The translations under genes and the position numbers were made by a program. The notes below the pieces were generated by a model. The model saw only the letters and a list, made by a program, of their open reading frames with translations. It made no database searches and was not told where the DNA came from. This document shows positions 16,442 through 25,368 of a DNA stretch of 64,000 nucleotides, in pieces; the first letter of the stretch is position 1; each line of letters starts with the position of its first letter. Source of the stretch: an uncultured Salinimicrobium sp. GTDB taxonomy: Bacteria > Bacteroidota > Bacteroidia > Flavobacteriales > Flavobacteriaceae. The DNA is taken from positions 197,282-261,281 of the forward strand of contig CAMPKA010000003.1 in NCBI GenBank assembly GCA_946887075.1, written 5' to 3'.

Positions 16442-17401
16442 ATGCAATTATCCATAGTTATCCCCCTGCTAAACGAGGAGGAATCTTTACAAGAGCTGTA
16501 TGATTGGACCGCAGGAGTACTGCGGTCCAATTCCTTTTCCTATGAGATCATCTTTATCGATGACGGAAGTACGGATAGCTCATGGAAGCTGATCAAAGAG
16601 TTGGCTGCGCAGGATCCTTTTGTCAGGGGGATCAGGTTCAATAGAAACTATGGCAAATCCCAGGCCCTTCATGTGGGTTTTGAAAAGGCTCAGGGCGATG
16701 TCATAATCACTATGGATGCGGATCTTCAGGATAATCCGGAGGAAATTCCCGAATTATATGCTCTGGTGATGCACCAGGGTTATGACCTTGTTTCGGGATG
16801 GAAGAAAAAACGCTTTGATTCCATACTCAAGAAGAATCTGCCTTCGAGGTTGTTCAATGCAGCGGCACGAAAGACTTCAGGTCTTCAACTGCACGATTTT
16901 AATTGTGGCCTGAAAGCCTACCGGAGAGCCGTGGTAAAGAACATCGACGTATACGGCGAAATGCACCGCTACATTCCGGTTTTGGCAAAAAACGCGGGAT
17001 ATTCCAGGATCACGGAGAAAACGGTGCAGCACCAAAAGAGAAAATACGGAAAAACAAAATTCGGTGCCGAGCGATTCCTCAATGGATTTCTGGACCTCAT
17101 TACGATCTGGTTTTTAAGCAAGTTCGGAAAAAGGCCAATGCATCTATTCGGGGCCCTGGGAATCGTTATGTTCTTCCTGGGATTTATCTCTACCCTTTGG
17201 ATCGGAGTTTCAAAGCTCTACAAGCTCTATCACGGACTTCCCAGTATTCTCATCACAGACAATCCATGGTTTTACATCGCGCTGACCACCATGATCCTGG
17301 GAACCCTGTTGTTCCTCACCGGGTTCCTTGGGGAACTCATCCTGCGCAGCAGCAGGGAGAAGGATCGGTACAGGATTAGCGAAACAACCGGGAGCTTTTG
17401 A
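16442..17401 (+). CDS. Family 2 glycosyltransferase with two C-terminal membrane helices (DPM1/GtrB-like)
   Basis: 319 residues. A GT-A domain (residues 1-225) has the acceptor/donor motifs IVIPLLNEEESL, DDGSTDSSW and TMDADLQDNPEEIPEL, the DxD being in DADLQD. Two membrane helices near 240-260 and 277-298 follow. Enzymes of this shape usually move a sugar from a nucleotide sugar to undecaprenyl or dolichyl phosphate on the cytoplasmic face. The sugar and the downstream pathway are unknown. It is cotranscribed with the DUF4199 gene; its stop codon overlaps the promoter of the next gene. Confidence 0.9.
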   Translation: MQLSIVIPLLNEEESLQELYDWTAGVLRSNSFSYEIIFIDDGSTDSSWKLIKELAAQDPFVRGIRFNRNYGKSQALHVGFEKAQGDVIITMDADLQDNPEEIPELYALVMHQGYDLVSGWKKKRFDSILKKNLPSRLFNAAARKTSGLQLHDFNCGLKAYRRAVVKNIDVYGEMHRYIPVLAKNAGYSRITEKTVQHQKRKYGKTKFGAERFLNGFLDLITIWFLSKFGKRPMHLFGALGIVMFFLGFISTLWIGVSKLYKLYHGLPSILITDNPWFYIALTTMILGTLLFLTGFLGELILRSSREKDRYRISETTGSF

Positions 17402-17430
17402 TTCCTTTAGGTGTTAAATCATTATTTTTG
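17397..17430 (+). promoter_or_regulatory. Promoter of the phospho-sugar mutase gene
   Basis: TTTG (17397-17400), 22 bases, TATTTTTG (17423-17430). Predicted start near 17437, 16 bases before the ATG. The upstream element covers the glycosyltransferase stop codon. Confidence 0.6.
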
Positions 17431-17452
17431 TTGGAAATTCAATACTTGACTC

Positions 17453-19177
17453 ATGAGTTATTATGATATAAAATCGCGGGCGGAGTCGTGGTTAAGAGAG
17501 CCTTTTGACCCTCAGACCCAGAAGGAAGTCAAAGCCTTACTTGAAGCAGATGCAGAGGAGCTTAAGGAAAGCTTCTATACCGACCTGGAATTCGGAACAG
17601 GAGGAATGCGCGGTATAATGGGAGTCGGTACCAATAGAATCAACAGGTACACATTGGGAAAGAATACCCAGGGGCTGTCCAACTATCTCAAATCAGAATT
17701 TAAGAATGAGGAAATTAGAGTGGCAATAGCCTATGACTGTCGGAAAAACAGTAAGGAACTTGCAAGGGTGGTAGCTGAGGTATTTTCAGCCAATGATATC
17801 GAAGTCTTCTTGTTTTCGGAACTGCGTCCGACTCCCGAACTTTCATTCGCGGTTAAGCACCTGGACTGCCATTGCGGGATCGTGCTGACAGCCAGTCATA
17901 ATCCTCCGGAATATAATGGATACAAGGTGTATTGGCAGGACGGCGGGCAGCTCGTCCCTCCACAGGATAAGGAAATCGTTGAAGTGATCAACTCCCTGAA
18001 GTATCAGGATATCAAATTCCAAGCCTCCCAGGAAAGGATCCACTATATCGACCAGGAAGTGGATGATGCTTTTGCCGCTGCCTCAGTAGAAAACGGAAGC
18101 TTCGACGCTACACCAGAAAACAGGGAAGCTCTCAAAATTGTGTTCACCTCCCTTCACGGCACCTCCATCACCATGGTCCCACGGGTCCTGGAACAGTCCG
18201 GTTTTACCAACCTGGAAATCGTTGAGGAACAAAAAAATCCTGATGGCGACTTCCCTACAGTAACATCCCCTAACCCGGAAGAACCCGCGGCCCTGGAACT
18301 CGCCCTCGACCAGGCTGAACGTTCCCATGCTGATATTGTTATAGGAACGGATCCGGACTGTGACCGATTGGGAGTTGCTGTCAGGGATGAACAGGGAGAG
18401 ATGATATTGCTCAACGGAAATCAGACCATGCTTGTTATGACGTGGTTTCTGCTTGAGCAGTGGAAAGAACAGGGAAGGATTTCCGGAAATGAGTTCGTTG
18501 GTTCCACTATTGTCTCCACCCCTATGCTGAGGCTATTGGTCGAGGATTATGGCGTGCATTACAAAGAAGGACTTACTGGCTTCAAATGGATCGCCAAAAT
18601 GATCAAGGATCATCCCCAACTCCACTTCATCGGCGGTGGGGAAGAAAGCTTTGGCTACATGGTCGGCGATTTTGTCAGGGATAAGGACGCGGTCACCGCC
18701 ACGCTTCTGGCCTGCGAAATCGCAGCAAAATTAAAAGCAGAGGGAAAGACGATTTACCAAAAACTCCTTGAGCTTTACCAGAAGTATGGCTATTATAAAG
18801 AGGCCCTGGTTTCTATGGTGAAGAAAGGGATCGACGGAGCAGAGCAGATCAGCAATATGATGAAATCGCTCCGGGAAAATCCGCTATCGAGAGTGACAGG
18901 GGAACGCGTGGTACTGATTGAAGATTATAAGACTTCCAAATCCGTGCGCTACAGTGAAAAAGAAACCCAGGTTTCTGAGCTGGAAATCCCGAAAAGCAAC
19001 GTGCTGATCTACTATACGGAAAACGGGACCAAAATTGCTGCCCGCCCCAGTGGAACGGAACCGAAAATCAAATTTTATATCAGTGTGAACGCTCCAGTGG
19101 AAGAGGATTTTGATGCGGTCGACAAAGTGCTGGATGAAAAAATCAAGACAATCAAAGCTGAGCTTAAACTCACCTGA
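17453..19177 (+). CDS. Phospho-sugar mutase (phosphoglucomutase/phosphomannomutase family)
   Basis: Interconverts hexose-1-phosphate and hexose-6-phosphate in the cytoplasm. 574 residues, typical of the PGM2/PgcA-like branch. The phosphoserine is Ser148 in LTASHNPPEYNGYK, the metal site is GTDPDCDRLGV (about 300-310), the sugar-binding loop is GGGEESFGY (about 399), and the phosphate-binding loop is RPSGTEPKIKFY near the C-terminus. Its own promoter precedes it. The next gene, an MsbA-like exporter, starts 11 bases later, suggesting cotranscription. Preference for glucose or mannose cannot be read from the sequence. Confidence 0.92.
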   Translation: MSYYDIKSRAESWLREPFDPQTQKEVKALLEADAEELKESFYTDLEFGTGGMRGIMGVGTNRINRYTLGKNTQGLSNYLKSEFKNEEIRVAIAYDCRKNSKELARVVAEVFSANDIEVFLFSELRPTPELSFAVKHLDCHCGIVLTASHNPPEYNGYKVYWQDGGQLVPPQDKEIVEVINSLKYQDIKFQASQERIHYIDQEVDDAFAAASVENGSFDATPENREALKIVFTSLHGTSITMVPRVLEQSGFTNLEIVEEQKNPDGDFPTVTSPNPEEPAALELALDQAERSHADIVIGTDPDCDRLGVAVRDEQGEMILLNGNQTMLVMTWFLLEQWKEQGRISGNEFVGSTIVSTPMLRLLVEDYGVHYKEGLTGFKWIAKMIKDHPQLHFIGGGEESFGYMVGDFVRDKDAVTATLLACEIAAKLKAEGKTIYQKLLELYQKYGYYKEALVSMVKKGIDGAEQISNMMKSLRENPLSRVTGERVVLIEDYKTSKSVRYSEKETQVSELEIPKSNVLIYYTENGTKIAARPSGTEPKIKFYISVNAPVEEDFDAVDKVLDEKIKTIKAELKLT

Positions 19178-19188
19178 ACCCTTATTGA

Positions 19189-21039
19189 ATGAACTACTTC
19201 AGGAAGATTCTGCGCTTCGCAACCCCCTATAAAAAGTTCGCGGTACTCAATATTGTCTGCAATATTTTTTATGCGCTCTTCAGTACGCTGTCTTTTCTGG
19301 CCCTGATTCCGGTGATCCGGATCCTTTTCAACGAAGAGATGAGGACAACTACCGCTCCGAGGTGGGAAGGGATCAAGGGAATCAAAGACTATGTCCTGGA
19401 CTCCTTCAATTATCAGGTCACCCAGCGGATAAACGAAGATGAGGTTTCCGCCCTGGTCTTTGTCTGCGGGATCGTGGTGCTGCTCTTCTTTATGAAGAAT
19501 CTATTTGCTTACCTGGCAGCCTTCTTTATCACCTTTCTCAGAAACGGGGTTCTTCGTGATGTCCGCAATGCGATCTATGACAAGATTCTTTCTCTTCCCG
19601 TGGCGTATTTTACGGAAAAGAGAAAAGGGGATACGATTTCCAGGATAACTGCCGATGTCAATGAGGTTCAGACTTCCTTTCTGTCCATTCTCGAGTTGGT
19701 GGTAAGAGAACCCCTGATGATCATCTTCACCATCGTTGTTATGTTGTTGATCAGTCCCAAGCTTACCTTGTTTGTTTTTGTTTTTTTACCGGTTTCCGGA
19801 TTTGTCATCTCCGCTATAGGAAAAAAACTCAAGAGCAAATCGACACAGGCCCAGGAGGAAAACGGTTATTTCCTATCCCTGGTGGAAGAGACGCTCTCAA
19901 GCCTGAAAATAGTCAAGGGTTTCAATGCGGAAAACAGGTTTCGCAATAAATTCCGCTCCTCTACCTCTAGGCTCAAGAAAATCCTGGATAGCCTTATCAA
20001 CAGACAGAACCTCGCCTCCCCGACCAGCGAATTCCTCGGAATTTTTGTCATCGTGATCATTCTCTGGTTCGGGGGAAATATGGTATTGGTAGAGGGTACT
20101 CTCGAAGGCGCCACTTTTATCGCCTTCATGGGGCTTGCCTATAACATTCTTACTCCGGCCAAACAGATCAGCAAAGCATCCTACAGCGTCAAAAAAGGCA
20201 ACGCTGCAGCCGAGCGCATCTTCCAGATCCTGGAAACCACAACCTCAATTCCGGAAATACCTCAGGCTGTGGTCAAGGAAACTTTTGAACATTCCATTGT
20301 GCTTAAAAACATTTGTTTCGGATATGGACCGGAATATGTGTTGCGGGATTTCAGCGCTAGTGTTCCCAAAGGTTCGACAGTTGCCCTGGTCGGGCAGTCA
20401 GGAAGCGGGAAGTCAACCATAGCCAACCTGGTAACCCGGTTCTACGATGTCGATAAGGGGAGTATCGAAATCGATGGTATCGATATCCGACACATGACCA
20501 AAAAATCCTTGCGAAACCTAATGGGATTGGTCACCCAGGACTCTATCCTTTTTAATGACAGTGTTCGGAATAACGTGGCTTTAGGAAAGGAAAATGCCAC
20601 GGACGAAGAAATTATAGAAGCACTGAAGATCGCCAATGCCTGGGGATTTGTAGAAGACCTTCCGGCTGGGCTGGATACGAATATCGGGGACGCGGGTAAC
20701 AGACTCAGCGGTGGGCAGAAACAGAGACTTTCAATCGCCCGGGCCGTACTTAAAAACCCTCCGATAATGATCCTGGACGAGGCAACTTCAGCCCTGGATA
20801 CGGAAAGTGAGCGCCTGGTTCAGAATGCCCTGGAGAATATGATGAAGAACAGAACCTCTGTGGTCATTGCGCACCGGCTCTCCACGATTCAGAAGGCAGA
20901 CCTCATTATCGTAATGCATCGTGGGCAGATTGTCGAACAAGGAAAACACGAGGAATTGCTGGCCAGGAAAGGCGTCTATCAAAAATTGGTGGAAATGCAA
21001 TCCTTCGGGGAGAATAACAATACAGGAACTATTTCGTAA
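19189..21039 (+). CDS. ABC transporter, fused permease and ATPase (MsbA/lipid exporter-like)
   Basis: 616 residues. Six membrane helices fill the N-terminal half (about 15-340) and a nucleotide-binding domain the rest: Walker A GQSGSGKST, signature LSGGQKQR and Walker B IMILDEATS are intact. It acts as a homodimer exporting a lipid, lipid A precursor or drug. The domain order and the loop DVNEVQTSFLSILEL fit the MsbA-like subgroup. It follows the mutase by 11 bases and is closed by a strong terminator. The exact substrate is undetermined. Confidence 0.9.
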   Translation: MNYFRKILRFATPYKKFAVLNIVCNIFYALFSTLSFLALIPVIRILFNEEMRTTTAPRWEGIKGIKDYVLDSFNYQVTQRINEDEVSALVFVCGIVVLLFFMKNLFAYLAAFFITFLRNGVLRDVRNAIYDKILSLPVAYFTEKRKGDTISRITADVNEVQTSFLSILELVVREPLMIIFTIVVMLLISPKLTLFVFVFLPVSGFVISAIGKKLKSKSTQAQEENGYFLSLVEETLSSLKIVKGFNAENRFRNKFRSSTSRLKKILDSLINRQNLASPTSEFLGIFVIVIILWFGGNMVLVEGTLEGATFIAFMGLAYNILTPAKQISKASYSVKKGNAAAERIFQILETTTSIPEIPQAVVKETFEHSIVLKNICFGYGPEYVLRDFSASVPKGSTVALVGQSGSGKSTIANLVTRFYDVDKGSIEIDGIDIRHMTKKSLRNLMGLVTQDSILFNDSVRNNVALGKENATDEEIIEALKIANAWGFVEDLPAGLDTNIGDAGNRLSGGQKQRLSIARAVLKNPPIMILDEATSALDTESERLVQNALENMMKNRTSVVIAHRLSTIQKADLIIVMHRGQIVEQGKHEELLARKGVYQKLVEMQSFGENNNTGTIS

Positions 21040-21050
21040 AGGGGTATAAA

Positions 21051-21079
21051 AAAATGGATGAAGTAGGTTCATCCATTTT
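21051..21079 (+). terminator. Intrinsic terminator after the MsbA-like gene
   Basis: Twelve-base stem AAAATGGATGAA (21051-21062) / TTCATCCATTTT (21068-21079) around a GTAGG loop, starting 11 bases after the stop codon, ending in a T-run. Confidence 0.8.
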
Positions 21080-21196
21080 CTCTAATCCTCATCCCGCTTT
21101 TGGGGCCAGCGGAGAGAAGATCTCCATTAAATTTGGAGCAAAAAAGATCACTTTTTCACGATGTGAAGATACTACAAAAATGATTACTACCAAACT

Positions 21197-21228
21197 TTTT
21201 GTGTATTTTATCTGAATTTTGTGTATTT
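21197..21228 (+). repeat. Two direct repeats 20 bases apart upstream of the ECF sigma gene
   Basis: TTTTGTGTATTT occurs at 21197-21208 and again at 21217-21228, a period of 20 bases (two helical turns), about 100 bases before the sigma factor start. The region between the MsbA terminator and the sigma gene (21080-21325) holds no gene. A TATATTTA box (21291-21298) is the likely -7 element. Confidence 0.5.
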
Positions 21229-21325
21229 CATCGATGTTCTTAAGCTTAGCGTGTCCTTCAAATATGAGAAATAGCTGAAAAGAAATCAACTATATTTACT
21301 TCCTGAAATCCAACAAAAAGCCTTT

Positions 21326-21871
21326 GTGAATACCTCTGAAGATAAGCTGATCACTGAACTTCAAGACCCGGAACAGCGAGAGGGAGCTTTCAGGGAACTT
21401 CTCAGCCTTTATAAGGAACGACTTTACTGGCATATCAGAAATATCGTGAAGGACCATCATGACACGGACGATGTCCTGCAGAACACTTTTATTAAAGTTT
21501 ACCGGAATATCGACGGGTTCAAACGGGAAAGCCGACTGTTTTCCTGGATGTACCGCATCGCTACCAATGAGGCGATCTCCTTTATCAACAACAAGGCACG
21601 GAAACTTCAGGTCAGTTCAGAGGAACTCCAGCAACAAATTATTGATAATCTGGAAAATGATGTTTATTTTGAAGGGGATGAAATCCGTATAAAACTTCTT
21701 AAGGCTGTTGCAGCACTACCGGAAAAACAGCAACAGGTTTTTAACATGAAATATTTTCAGGAACTGAAGTATAAGGAAATTTCTGATATCTTAGGTACTT
21801 CGGAGGGAGCTCTAAAGGCTTCCTATCACATCGCAACAAAGAAAATAGAGGAATATTTGAAGAACAATTAA
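21326..21871 (+). CDS. ECF-type RNA polymerase sigma factor
   Basis: 181 residues from a GTG start. Region 2 (about 25-90: DDVLQNTFIKVYRNIDGFKR and FSWMYRIATNEAISFI) and region 4 (about 125-178: LPEKQQQVFNMKYFQELKYK, then EISDILGTSEGALKASYH) are present without region 3, as in ECF sigmas. It is followed by a membrane protein and a small periplasmic protein in close order, a common flavobacterial three-gene module in which the second gene probably restrains the sigma factor. The signal is unknown. Confidence 0.92.
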   Translation: MNTSEDKLITELQDPEQREGAFRELLSLYKERLYWHIRNIVKDHHDTDDVLQNTFIKVYRNIDGFKRESRLFSWMYRIATNEAISFINNKARKLQVSSEELQQQIIDNLENDVYFEGDEIRIKLLKAVAALPEKQQQVFNMKYFQELKYKEISDILGTSEGALKASYHIATKKIEEYLKNN

Positions 21872-21903
21872 ACCTTTCCAGGAAACTCGAGTCAAATAAC
21901 CAA

Positions 21904-22419
21904 ATGAAAGAGAGGAGATTACCATACATCAAAAAAACAGGATTTGTAGCTCCTGAAGGTTATTTTGAGGAATTCGAGAATCGAATACTTCAGAAAGCTG
22001 GGATTACCACTCCTGTGATTCCTGAGAAACTCCCGTCTTCTTATGGGGTGCCAGCTGGTTATTTCGAAACATTTGATGCCCGACTCCTCGAGAAGCTCGA
22101 AAAAAAACAGAAGGTCGTAAGACTGCATCCCGGCAAAACCATATCTTATATTGCAGGAGTAGCTGCTGCATTACTCCTATTGATCTCGAGTATTGTCCTG
22201 AGCAAATCGCAGGAGCCCGGATTCGAAGATCTGGAAATCTCAGCCGTGGAAACCTATCTTTTTGAAACCCTGGATATGAACGAGGAGGGGGACCTCGAAG
22301 TGATGGAAGAGGAAAATTTTAGCTTTTCAACTCATGAATCCCAGATAGACAAAGAGGCGCTTCTCGAGTATCTCAATGAGCACGTGGAAGAACCTTCGAT
22401 ATTATTTTATTCCGATTGA
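21904..22419 (+). CDS. Single-pass membrane protein, probable anti-sigma partner
   Basis: 171 residues, no catalytic domain. The cytoplasmic N-terminal part contains the same motif twice: FVAPEGYFEEFENRILQK (residues 16-33) and, about 30 residues later, YGVPAGYFETFDARLLEK. One membrane helix follows (about 82-99) and an acidic periplasmic tail. This architecture is typical of genes next to flavobacterial ECF sigma factors, where the paired motifs could clamp the sigma. It begins 32 bases after the sigma stop and ends one base before the next start, so the three genes form one operon. Anti-sigma function is an inference. Confidence 0.8.
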   Translation: MKERRLPYIKKTGFVAPEGYFEEFENRILQKAGITTPVIPEKLPSSYGVPAGYFETFDARLLEKLEKKQKVVRLHPGKTISYIAGVAAALLLLISSIVLSKSQEPGFEDLEISAVETYLFETLDMNEEGDLEVMEEENFSFSTHESQIDKEALLEYLNEHVEEPSILFYSD

Positions 22420-22420
22420 T

Positions 22421-22849
22421 ATGAGACTTATAATAATCATCTATATTTTCTTAGGCGCAGGAATCCTCAGTGCCCAAAACGACAGTGACCGGCATGAAAG
22501 GATCAAGGCGCTTAAGACTGCCTTTATCACTGAAGGCCTCGAACTAACCCCTGCCGAAGCTGAGAAATTCTGGCCGATCTACAATCGCTTCGAAGAAAAG
22601 AGACGGGAACTGTATCGAAGGGAACACGCAGATCTGGAGGATGTGGAATGTCTGAGCGAAGAAAAGGCGGAAGAAAAGCTCCAGGAATACGTCAGCATAG
22701 AAAAAGAAGACTACCTGTTGAAGCAGCAGTACTACCGGGATCTGAGAAAGATATTCAGCGCAAAGCGCATCATGGAACTGCAGCAGGTGGAGGAGGAATT
22801 TCACGACAAACTGATGCGGGAATACCGTTCAAGGAAACAGCAAAAATAA
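22421..22849 (+). CDS. Periplasmic helical protein of ECF module (Spy/CpxP-like)
   Basis: 142 residues from the ATG at 22421, one base after the upstream stop; a longer frame from 22376 would overlap the upstream gene. Signal peptide 1-19 (ends LSAQ). The mature part is a charged helical hairpin with the motif LTPAEAEKFWPIYNRFEEKR, resembling the LTxxQ periplasmic stress proteins such as Spy and CpxP. Proteins of this type end many flavobacterial ECF operons and are described as sensors of the ECF sigma; a chaperone or signal-sensing role is inferred. Confidence 0.8.
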   Translation: MRLIIIIYIFLGAGILSAQNDSDRHERIKALKTAFITEGLELTPAEAEKFWPIYNRFEEKRRELYRREHADLEDVECLSEEKAEEKLQEYVSIEKEDYLLKQQYYRDLRKIFSAKRIMELQQVEEEFHDKLMREYRSRKQQK

Positions 22850-22901
22850 GGTAGGTTTGGTTGGTTAGTTGGAGTGGTCCGGTGGCTATCAAGGCCCCGG
22901 A

Positions 22902-23969
22902 TCACTTTCTTTTAAACCGCAACCTTGCCAGGCGATTTTTTCCTCCTGCATAGGCTACAGAATCGTTGAGAAAACGAATGGTATAAAACCCCTCCCCGGA
23001 GAGCTCCTTCCAGCTAGCCCCACCATCCTGTGAATAAGAAATACCGGTAAAGCCAACCGCGATAAGTTCTTTAGCTCGACTGCCAGGGACGTACCTGACA
23101 CTGCTTTTATATCCCGGATCCTGTCCGTCGGCAATTACTTTCCAGGTTTTGCCCCCGTCGTGGCTGATCGCTTTGTTTGCTGCGTTATGCTCAGGAGCAG
23201 TGTAATCTCCGCCGATCATAAATCCGGTGTTCCTGTCAAAGAAATCCAGGGAATAGGCGCCCAGAGTACTTCTGCCCTGGACCATTGGTGTATTGTAAAC
23301 CTTCCAGGTGCGGCCCTTGTCCGGGCTGTAGAAAACCCTTGAACGCATTCCACCGGTGATAATCCAGGTCTCATCCCCTACTACCGCAATATTCGAATCA
23401 CTTGCAGCGAAGGCTGCCTCTCCTTCCACCGCCGCAGGTATGAGATCACAAGGAAGCTTTTTCCATGTATTTCCTCCATCCCGAGTAATCACTATAGAAA
23501 TGCATCCAGCCGTGGGGTCACCCATTGCGATCCCCTCCTGGTTATTCCAGAAAATCATAGAGTCGTAGAAAACTTTTTCCCCGGATTCCTGATATACCAG
23601 TTCCATTTCTCCTGCCGGCCCCGTCTTGTAAAGCAGAGCGGGATTACCAGCGCTGAGCATAAAGAAGTCATTGGCGGTACTTGCGACAGAACGAAAGTCG
23701 GGAAAGGTTCCGTCGTACTGCTGACGACTACTTCTTATCTTACCCTGGGAAGCATTATAGATACCATAGTAACCTCCACTTCCTGCGAAAGCAACATCCC
23801 CGTCTATAATTTCCACCGCGCGAATGCTTACAGAGTCCTGAAGGAGCATATCGATCTCGACAGCACTGATCCTTTCTTTTTGCAAGACATCCTCAGAGGC
23901 CCTGTCTTTGGTCTTGTTCTGCTTACAGGCTGCCAAGGCCAGTAATATCAGGAGGGACAGTTTCTTCAT
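22902..23969 (-). CDS. BNR/Ycf48-like propeller lipoprotein
   Basis: 355 residues from the ATG at 23969. Lipoprotein signal peptide with lipobox Cys15 (LLALAACKQ). The mature chain holds several repeats of the form SxDxGxTW (RDGGNTWKK, PDKGRTWKV, HDGGKTWKV, QDGGASWKE), the BNR/Asp-box beta-propeller repeat. Propellers of this Ycf48-like type bind proteins or glycans at the cell surface; some have glycosidase activity, but no catalytic residues are evident here. It converges on the ECF operon and diverges from the RsmB-like gene. Confidence 0.83.
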   Translation of the reverse strand: MKKLSLLILLALAACKQNKTKDRASEDVLQKERISAVEIDMLLQDSVSIRAVEIIDGDVAFAGSGGYYGIYNASQGKIRSSRQQYDGTFPDFRSVASTANDFFMLSAGNPALLYKTGPAGEMELVYQESGEKVFYDSMIFWNNQEGIAMGDPTAGCISIVITRDGGNTWKKLPCDLIPAAVEGEAAFAASDSNIAVVGDETWIITGGMRSRVFYSPDKGRTWKVYNTPMVQGRSTLGAYSLDFFDRNTGFMIGGDYTAPEHNAANKAISHDGGKTWKVIADGQDPGYKSSVRYVPGSRAKELIAVGFTGISYSQDGGASWKELSGEGFYTIRFLNDSVAYAGGKNRLARLRFKRK

Positions 23970-24017
23970 TCCGGTATTTTGATGGTAAAGATAAATTTTT
24001 CCCACTTTAAAAAATCC

Positions 24018-24025
24018 TACCTTTG
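24018..24025 (+). promoter_or_regulatory. Promoter -7 box of the RsmB-like gene
   Basis: TACCTTTG, exact match to TAnnTTTG, 16 bases before the ATG at 24042. It rules out the in-frame ATG at 23979 as the start. Confidence 0.6.
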
Positions 24026-24041
24026 CCCCTTAATTTTTATT

Positions 24042-25253
24042 ATGCGACTATACCGTAATCTTGTTTTTGCGACTGTAGATGCCTTGGGAGAGATTTTCAA
24101 TGATGGCCAGTATGCCGACAAAGTGATAGAAAAGACCCTGAAGCGTGATAAACGCTGGGGCTCCCGGGACCGAAGCTTTATTGCGGAAACCACGTATGAT
24201 ATCGTCAGGTGGAAGCGACTTTATGCAGAAATAGCTGAAGTCAAACCGCCGTTTTCAAGGGAAAACCTCTTCAGGTTGTTTGCGGTCTGGGCCACCCTTC
24301 GAGGTATCCCGCTGCCGGACTGGAAGCAAATAGAGCCAACTCCCACCAGAAGAATCAAAGGCAGGTTCGACAAACTCAGTGAGATCAGGAAAATTCGGGA
24401 GTCTGTACCCGATTGGCTTGACGAACTCGGGGTAAGGGAACTGGGAGAACCACTCTGGGAAAAGGAGATTCATGCCCTGAACCAGCAGGCTCCTGTGGTT
24501 TTACGAACCAATACGATCAAAACCAACAGAGACCATTTAAAGGTGGCATTGAACGACGAGGGGATCCTCACAGAACCTTTGAACTCCTATCCAGAGGCGC
24601 TCCAGCTCCGGGAAAGAGCCAATGTCTTCAGGACGGAAAGTTTCAAGAAAGGATTTTTTGAAGTCCAGGATGCCTCTTCCCAAAGGGTGGCCCATGCCCT
24701 TGAGGTCCAACCAGGGATGAGGGTGGTGGATGCCTGTGCGGGAGCCGGAGGAAAATCGCTTCATCTGGCCGCCTTGATGGAGAATAAAGGACAGCTAATC
24801 TCGATGGACATTTTCCCGGCTAAACTGAAGGAACTCAAAAGAAGGGCAAAGAGAGCCGGAGCCTTCAATATTGAAACCCGATTGATCGATTCCTCCAAGG
24901 TGGTCAAAAAGCTTAAAAATTCTGCAGATCGGCTCCTTATCGATGCCCCCTGTAGCGGACTTGGGGTCCTAAGCCGGAATCCGGACGCCAAATGGAAACT
25001 TCAGCCTGAATTCCTGGACACGATCCGAATGACCCAGCAGGAAATACTCCTTCAGTACTCTTCTATGCTCAGGGCGGGTGGGAAAATGGTTTATGCCACC
25101 TGCTCGATTCTCCCCTCGGAGAACCGCGAACAGGTCGATCGATTTTTGGCTTCGGATCAGGGGAGCTCCTTTGTTCTTGAAAGTCAGCAGGAGATATTCT
25201 CGTGGGAGAGCGGATTCGACGGCTTCTACATCGCGGTACTTTCCAGGAGCTAG
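24042..25253 (+). CDS. RsmB/NOP-family rRNA m5C methyltransferase
   Basis: 403 residues; start fixed by the promoter box just upstream. An N-terminal NusB-like helical domain (about 1-140, starting MRLYRNLVFATVDAL) precedes a SAM-dependent methyltransferase core: motif I VVDACAGAGGKSLHLA (about 230), motif IV DAPCSGLG with the release cysteine, and motif VI YATCSILPSEN with the catalytic cysteine. It methylates cytosine C5 in 16S ribosomal RNA. It stands alone, ending about 115 bases before purL. Confidence 0.92.
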   Translation: MRLYRNLVFATVDALGEIFNDGQYADKVIEKTLKRDKRWGSRDRSFIAETTYDIVRWKRLYAEIAEVKPPFSRENLFRLFAVWATLRGIPLPDWKQIEPTPTRRIKGRFDKLSEIRKIRESVPDWLDELGVRELGEPLWEKEIHALNQQAPVVLRTNTIKTNRDHLKVALNDEGILTEPLNSYPEALQLRERANVFRTESFKKGFFEVQDASSQRVAHALEVQPGMRVVDACAGAGGKSLHLAALMENKGQLISMDIFPAKLKELKRRAKRAGAFNIETRLIDSSKVVKKLKNSADRLLIDAPCSGLGVLSRNPDAKWKLQPEFLDTIRMTQQEILLQYSSMLRAGGKMVYATCSILPSENREQVDRFLASDQGSSFVLESQQEIFSWESGFDGFYIAVLSRS

Positions 25254-25337
25254 ACTCCTTGGCCGGGAGATCCATACAGGGAAAATCCATAGCTTCTTTT
25301 TGGCATTTCTGAGCATCCAGTTCCTCCAAAAAAAACG

Positions 25338-25345
25338 TAAATTTG
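25338..25345 (+). promoter_or_regulatory. Promoter -7 box of purL
   Basis: TAAATTTG, exact TAnnTTTG, 23 bases before the purL ATG. No good TTTG element is seen 19-22 bases upstream, so the call rests on the box and its position. Confidence 0.5.
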
Positions 25346-25368
25346 GCCTTTCTAAAAACCTTCCCCAG

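Noticed and set aside
25078..25368. N-terminal extension of purL into the RsmB-like gene
   Set aside because: It overlaps a real gene in another frame, has no homology to PurL, and the promoter box at 25338 lies inside it.
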